From: Zygnema circumcarinatum
Lineage: Eukaryota; Streptophyta; Zygnematophyceae; Zygnematales; Zygnemataceae
Direction: 5' to 3'
Length of the DNA stretch: 64,000 nucleotides
Assembly: GCA_037447605.1 (NCBI GenBank)
Contig: CM074805.1
Coordinates: forward strand, 3,713,320 to 3,777,319
Shown in pieces: positions 59,042-64,000 of this stretch (within the stretch, counting starts at the first letter, position 1; each line of letters starts with the position of its first letter). A model generated the notes under the pieces. The model had not been told where the DNA came from. It saw only the letters and a list, made by a program, of their open reading frames with translations, and searched no databases. A program made the translations under genes and the position numbers.

Positions 59042-61704
59042 CTGCGCGCAGGCAACAGCAGGACGTGAACAAGACTCATGTTCAACAACACATTGGTATG
59101 AAAACGCATCGTTCATATTCTGTAGTTACTTCTTATCTGTAGTTTGCCCAAGAGGTTGCTGGTTTGCTCAAATGCTCATTTCTATAGCAATGTTGCGTAT
59201 GAAAAGTTCAGTCGGTGCTTGTTGCTGCGGGCATTAAATCGTTAATTCTGCATTGAATAAAATGTTAGATATCAAGGAAACTGATATCTGGATAGCCCAA
59301 TGCTGATCGCCTGCTAACTTTACAACCGTTAAGGGGCAACAAGAACGCTGAAGTACGGACTATCCTCAGGGCGAGTTGGGCCGACGAATTGGCCGAGAGA
59401 CGTCGCGCTCCAGCTCAAATACAAGAGTGCGGCGAGCGTGAAGCGCGAAGGTGCGCAGCCCGCCATGCTCCGCAAGTGCTCTCGTCTGCCCTAGCCCCTC
59501 ATGGCACTGCAGCGCAGAGCCATACGCATACTGTACAGCGGCGGGCTGTCTGCGGACGGGGCACGCACTGAGGGAGGGAGGGAGGGAGGGCGCGGAGGAC
59601 CAAAAAGGGAATGCGAGGCGTCAAAGCGCGGTTTGGAAAACGGTACGGAGCGAGGCGCCGTACAGGGACACACGTCAGCATGAGGCTGCGGTCTCACGGT
59701 CCAACTTCCGGTTCAACCGGTTGCAGCGCTGATGAGTGAGAAACTGCGGCGCGAAGTTTGACGAAACGAAGTTTGCAGCTCGTTCAACTTCACCTTTCGC
59801 ACGAGCCACGCGCAGACCACAGGCGCCGCTTGACGACATCGGTCAAGATATGATATCTGAAAAGATGCGGTTACTTGCAGCCTCGATTCGAAAGCGTCAG
59901 TGACCATCAGCGGATGGCCAATGAAGGGCCATAATTTTATAAAGTTAGATTTTATTTGAGATTTTACGATTCTTCTGGAGATCTTAAGATACGACGACGA
60001 GGATCGCACCTTTGCGTTGGCGGCCGGTTGGGGGGGAACGGAATCGAGCAGGGCGGGAGGCTGGAGGGAACTGTCATCCCGTTACCGTACGGTTTCGTAC
60101 ACCTGCACCTGTTATTGTTCAGTACTGTAAATGCACATTTTCTGTGCTCGCCGTGATGGCGAACGGGACTGCGACTGCCCAACTGTTCTGATATGACGTC
60201 AAGATTGCGTGGTTGTCGTCAGCAATGTGTGGACGCCGCGCGAGCGAGATTGGATGTGGCGATGCCGCCCAAGGGACATGGTCCACATGGACTGCAGCAG
60301 CACGGGGAACCACGAGGAATGGGGGACGAAGGATCTGAGGACGAAAGGAAACGTTAACTTTGGACTGGGCGATAATCTTTCTGGTTTTCGGCATGTAGTA
60401 AATTCACCGCTTACACGCCGGCTAGTTTCCATGGTGTTGAACTTCGTATTTGTTGAATTGCTGGTCTGCATATGTTTCAATCCATGCAATGTGTATACTT
60501 CGCGAGAAAGTCAGGGGACCCTTCAATGGCATTTGATTCATAGAGCACGACTGTGTGCTGTGTTTGCATTGCCGGTTTCACTGCGCCCTTTGCCCATCCT
60601 TTGCAGCACGGTTCTCTCTCCGCATCCCTGCATATCAATTTTCAGTCCTGCACCCCATCATGCGAGGCAAAAGCATTGCGTTGATGAAGCTCGGCGAAGC
60701 AAAGGCTCGACGCATAGTTCCGCTCCTAGGAGACGCCGACACCCTTGAGGTCTAGGAAAGAATCGAGGTACCAGCTTCTAGAGATCATCGATTTGCTTCA
60801 CAATTTAGTGTGTGGAACATTCTTTGCTTTCATTGAGGTTCTCCATAGTTGCTCTGTCCATGCACATTTGATGGCGTCGCCATTATGAGATCGATGCTTG
60901 CACTAACATTCCAACGGAATATAGTAAAGACAAAAATAAACTGGCATTCATCTACACGATGGCAATGCCATCAACTGTGCATGGACAAAGATAAAATGCC
61001 AAAATTCATGGCATGTCACCGGATGTATGCTCCACTATTTTTTCCACATATCGCTTCCATTCTGCCCAAACATTTCCCCTCCGATTTGTAACGTGCAGCA
61101 ATGGCGGTTAGATGCTTCATGCTGTTGAGACTTGGCACAGTGATCCTCGGGTGTTCAGAGCTGTTCAGCTATATCCGGGCTCATGGTTTACTCGGCAAAC
61201 TTTGTCCTTTCAGACATTCTAAAAGAAACCAATGGTTCTGTGAACAGTTTGGACAACACGGCGGACATATGCAGACGTGCAGCAAAGGGAAGAGGAGGGG
61301 GGACAGCTCACTGCTAAGAAAAGCTGGTACACGATGCCCATCTTTATTTACGAACGTTAAAAAAGAATATCGTACAACAGCAATGTTGTGTCACTACTTC
61401 TGCGCCGACAAGCTACTCTCCGCCTATCAAAACATTGAAACTCAATGTAACGTGTCTGTACACTATCTTACAACCAATCCAATCAATCCAATCTCTCATA
61501 TGAAACCCACCCGCCTAAAAAAAATTCTGCATGTGATCGAATCTTCGTCTGCAGTACAAAGCTCTATTTCCTAGCACTTGTTCCCCTCCTTTCGCAACGA
61601 GGTGCTGTGAGTACTCTGCCATATAGACATCTCTCTAACCTTAACGAAGCAGCGCCCGCACACCCTCCTACGTCTAAAAAAAATAAAGTGTTAACCTGGA
61701 CAGA
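59042..61704. other. intergenic, upstream of the receptor kinase; R1 repeats
   Basis: Should contain the kinase gene promoter and its unlocated signal-peptide exon. Family R1 copies: single at 60215-60370, inverted pair at 60840-60905 and 60940-60995. CCGTACGG at 60085-60092. A TA-rich stretch with T/A runs lies at 61665-61690. No other gene is supported. Confidence 0.5.
60840..60995. repeat. short fold-back element, family R1
   Basis: Left arm CTGTCCATGCACATTTGATG, GCGTCGCCATTATGAGATCG; right arm ACACGATGGCAATGCCATCA, ACTGTGCATGGACAAAG. Loop about 35 bp. Confidence 0.75.
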
Positions 61705-62739
61705 TCAGGGGCTCCCTGCTCTCCCGGGCCCCACTCTGCTGCTCACTGCCTTCAGCGGTATTCTGAACCGGCTCCATAAAGCGGTGATGCCCCCTCTCCC
61801 CATCTCTTCTTTCCGAGATTCCGAGTTTTCAGAAGCTTCTGGCAGCTCGTATGTGGTATGCAACGCACTAGAAATCTGTGATGACGCTCTCCGCAATTTC
61901 ATCCTCCCCTCCTTCACAGCCTCCACCTTTTCTCTCCCCCCTCCCTCCTCTCCCTCACCCTCTCTCCCTCCCTCCTTCCCTTGAATCGGGCGCCGTGGAA
62001 GAGCGCCGACCCACCACCTCATTGCTGACACAATCCTTTTGTTTGGCGATGCCTCGGCGGAGTATTCCGCACTGATCTGCTCCGAAACGTCCGACTTGGT
62101 AGTCATCAATCGCCAAGGGACGACATTTTCTTCGCAAGTTTTTCCTCCCTTGACGCCGCAGGCGAGGAAGGCCTCGATCTGCCCCTCCTCCATGGACCGC
62201 ACCGACAGAATGCTGCCGCCGGCTTGAGTCTCCTCCGCGCCGAAGGAGAGCCCTCCCTCGGAGAGAATCCGCTCCGGAAGGACCAGCGGCAGCGGATTTC
62301 TAGAAGCTTCCAGGAAACGCTTCTTGTCGTCTTCCTCTTCCCCCGACTGTGAGCAATCAGTCGAGGCCTCTACCTCCTCCTCATCCTCCTCCTTAACCTC
62401 GGCAGCCATGGCTGCTTCCTCCTCAGCAGCGTTCACTGCCGGCTCAGCCTCAACAGTGATGGCTGCTGATGCTGCCTCCTCCGCATCCGACGGCTTGCAG
62501 GGGTGACACGTGGCATCCTGCAGGGGCGCCCCGTCAGCGCCGTCCCGGCCCTGCCAGTCCCCGAGGTGGTCGGCGGGCGCCGAGTTGTACCGCACGACGG
62601 CGAGGGGGAGCGGCTCCTCCTCCTCTCCCGCGCCGCCACGCCGCGGGAGGGGCCGCCGCGCGACGCGGCTCGACCGGTCCAGCGAGTGCGTGCGCTGCAG
62701 CCGCTGCGGGTGCAGAGGCGCGAGCTCGAACAGCACCAT
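61705..62739 (-). CDS. acidic low-complexity protein, unrecognised, single exon
   Basis: 344-codon open frame whose ATG sits in a GGCGCC context directly below a GC-rich, ACGT-box-containing upstream region. It starts MVLFELAPLHPQRLQRTHSL. Residues 25-60 are Arg/Glu/Pro-rich, 80-150 are Ala/Glu-rich with several acidic clusters (VKEEDEEEVEAS, SGEEEDDKKR), and 220-290 are Gly/Glu/Arg-rich. The protein is predicted to be mostly disordered with no domain I recognise. Codon third positions are GC-rich at the start. It could also be the first exon of a spliced gene, since an open frame of this kind can run past a donor. Real coding is likely but not proven. Confidence 0.5.
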   Translation of the reverse strand: MVLFELAPLHPQRLQRTHSLDRSSRVARRPLPRRGGAGEEEEPLPLAVVRYNSAPADHLGDWQGRDGADGAPLQDATCHPCKPSDAEEAASAAITVEAEPAVNAAEEEAAMAAEVKEEDEEEVEASTDCSQSGEEEDDKKRFLEASRNPLPLVLPERILSEGGLSFGAEETQAGGSILSVRSMEEGQIEAFLACGVKGGKTCEENVVPWRLMTTKSDVSEQISAEYSAEASPNKRIVSAMRWWVGALPRRPIQGKEGGREGEGEEGGGREKVEAVKEGRMKLRRASSQISSALHTTYELPEASENSESRKEEMGRGGITALWSRFRIPLKAVSSRVGPGRAGSP

Positions 62740-62745
62740 GGCGCC

Positions 62746-62779
<34 letters not shown>

Positions 62780-64000
62780 CTTCCTCCTCTCTCTCCGCGT
62801 GCGTGCTGGAGTGTCCTTCTTGCCGGCTCGCTTTCAGCAGTCAGTTCCCGTCCCAGCGGCGCTGCCTGCCGCGTAACGCGGCTTTAAGGTGCGAGGGGTC
62901 AATGGCCGCCTGCTGACCGCGGCCAATGAAGCGCGTGCCACGTGGCACGCGGCGGCTGGCTGCGCGGCGACCTCGTGACGCGGCAGTTATGGCACGGAGC
63001 CGGCCGCGCGCGCACGTTGCGGAGCGGCGTAAATGCACGCGACACGTGGCTGCTGTTGCATGTCAGCCATGGCGGGGCGTACGGACGCCCGCCCGCCGGG
63101 AGTACGGCCATGTGCGGGCAGGTTTCGGGAGGCGGCCGGGTCGCACTAAACGACAAAAACACTCAGATTTTTTTGCATGGGGACCAGATATGGAGAATGT
63201 TCTGGCCGGATTGGCCCTCGATTTTGAGCGCCGATTGACTCATATTTTTTTTTTTTTTTTTTTTTTCTATGGAAACTGGAGATATTTTGATTTTCGGAAG
63301 CCAGAAATGTCGGTGCCGCTGGCCATGTGACCCCCGGGCCCCGTCTCCTTGTCGTATTGGGCCGCTCAGCCGCCCACAACCGCGCATGCGACAAACCGGC
63401 TTTGCACAAAATCTTGTCCTCCGCATGCAGCCGTACGGAGGGTAGGTCCCCAACGGAGGCGGTGATGTTCGTACCGTACGAATATCTCCTCCCTCGCCCT
63501 CGCAGCCGCGGGCGGCGGGGCCGGCCCTCCCCGCGGCCGCGGGGCGTAACCGCCGAGGGGGATACGGCGAATCTCAAAGATTTCGTCCGCTCATAGGATC
63601 TTCGCAGATCCTGCCGTCAGTGCGTATCTGTGGCCACTAAGCGACGGCCCCACGTGTGCCTTCGGATTCCGTACGGGGGTGAATGACGGGCGGGTCCGGC
63701 GGCCGGGCGCCAGCCTCGCGCGGGCCCGGGGGAGCCGCCGGCAGAAGGGCTCGGGCAGGCGGGCAGGCGGGCAGGCCGGGGAGGAGGGCCCCTGCGGGCG
63801 GCGGGCAGCGGAAAACATTTGCGGTCAGACGCGCCTGTGGGGCCCGAGGCCTCGCGGGCATGTGCGCGGGGGCAGGTGCAGTGTACGGTATTCGTACGGT
63901 ACGGCCTGTCGCGGTGGCGACGGCTGTGGGGTTGCACATGCACGCGGCTCTGCTGATTGCAGCCGACCGACCGTACACGACCAGAGTCAAGCATTAAAAT
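62740..64000. promoter_or_regulatory. GC-rich upstream region with ACGT and CGTACG sites
   Basis: CT microsatellite at 62751-62779 next to the start codon of the gene at 62739. GCCACGTGGC at 62937-62946, ACACGTGGC near 63043, CGTACGG at 63077-63084, CCGTACGG at 63431-63438, and clustered GTACGG words at 63882-63905. Poly-T at 63246-63267. No coding region is supported beyond composition-driven frames. Confidence 0.45.

Noticed and set aside
60209-60748. 179-codon plus-strand frame
   Set aside because: Starts inside an R1 repeat copy and has no conserved motif.

Overview
The window looks like nuclear DNA of a green plant of the streptophyte line, most likely a seedless one (charophyte alga, bryophyte or similar). 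The evidence is intron-rich genes, a plastid ADP-glucose pyrophosphorylase large subunit, a lumenal PsbP-domain protein, a plant-type leucine-rich-repeat receptor kinase, chromovirus retrotransposons and a plant-like 5S rRNA gene. I cannot name the species from sequence alone. All protein-gene models below come from reading splice sites and checking that the joined frames recover known family motifs; no database search was run.

Layout. 0.6-2.9 kb (+): PsbP-domain thylakoid lumen protein, 5' end uncertain. 4.1-9.7 kb (-): ADP-glucose pyrophosphorylase large subunit, 15 exons, complete. 9.7-11.8 kb: GC-rich divergent promoter region with a fold-back element. 11.8-15.4 kb (+): secreted HIPL/glucose-sorbosone dehydrogenase-like protein, 6 exons. 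17.0-18.2 kb (-): tubulin-binding cofactor A, 3 exons. 18.6-19.9 kb (+): intronless alanine-glyoxylate-type aminotransferase, divergent from cofactor A across about 400 bp. 21.2-26.7 kb (-): PPIL4/CYP59-type cyclophilin with RRM, zinc knuckle and charged tail, 14 exons.

26.8-45.5 kb is repeat-dominated. It holds two tRNA-Gly(GCC) genes in opposite orientation, a 5S rRNA gene inside a large inverted repeat, a small coiled-coil gene, two decayed Ty3/gypsy chromovirus copies placed head to head and each broken by a 10-N gap at the same point of pol, and duplicated segments of the 5S flank and of a fold-back repeat. 45.7-47.9 kb (+): NAA60/MCC1-type N-terminal acetyltransferase. 49.8-59.0 kb (-): LRR receptor kinase with about 72-nt LRR exons and an apparent U12-type AT-AC intron in the kinase domain. 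61.7-62.7 kb (-): single-exon acidic protein of unknown function. The last 1.2 kb is GC-rich promoter-like sequence.

The protein genes are ordinary metabolic, chaperone, splicing-associated and signalling functions with no sign of a shared operon-like task. The most unusual parts are the fold-back repeat families, two of which enclose RNA polymerase III genes (5S rRNA and tRNA-Gly), the AT-AC intron, an intronless animal/bacterial-type aminotransferase, and a perfect 10-bp ACGT-core palindrome that recurs six times, mostly next to gene starts.
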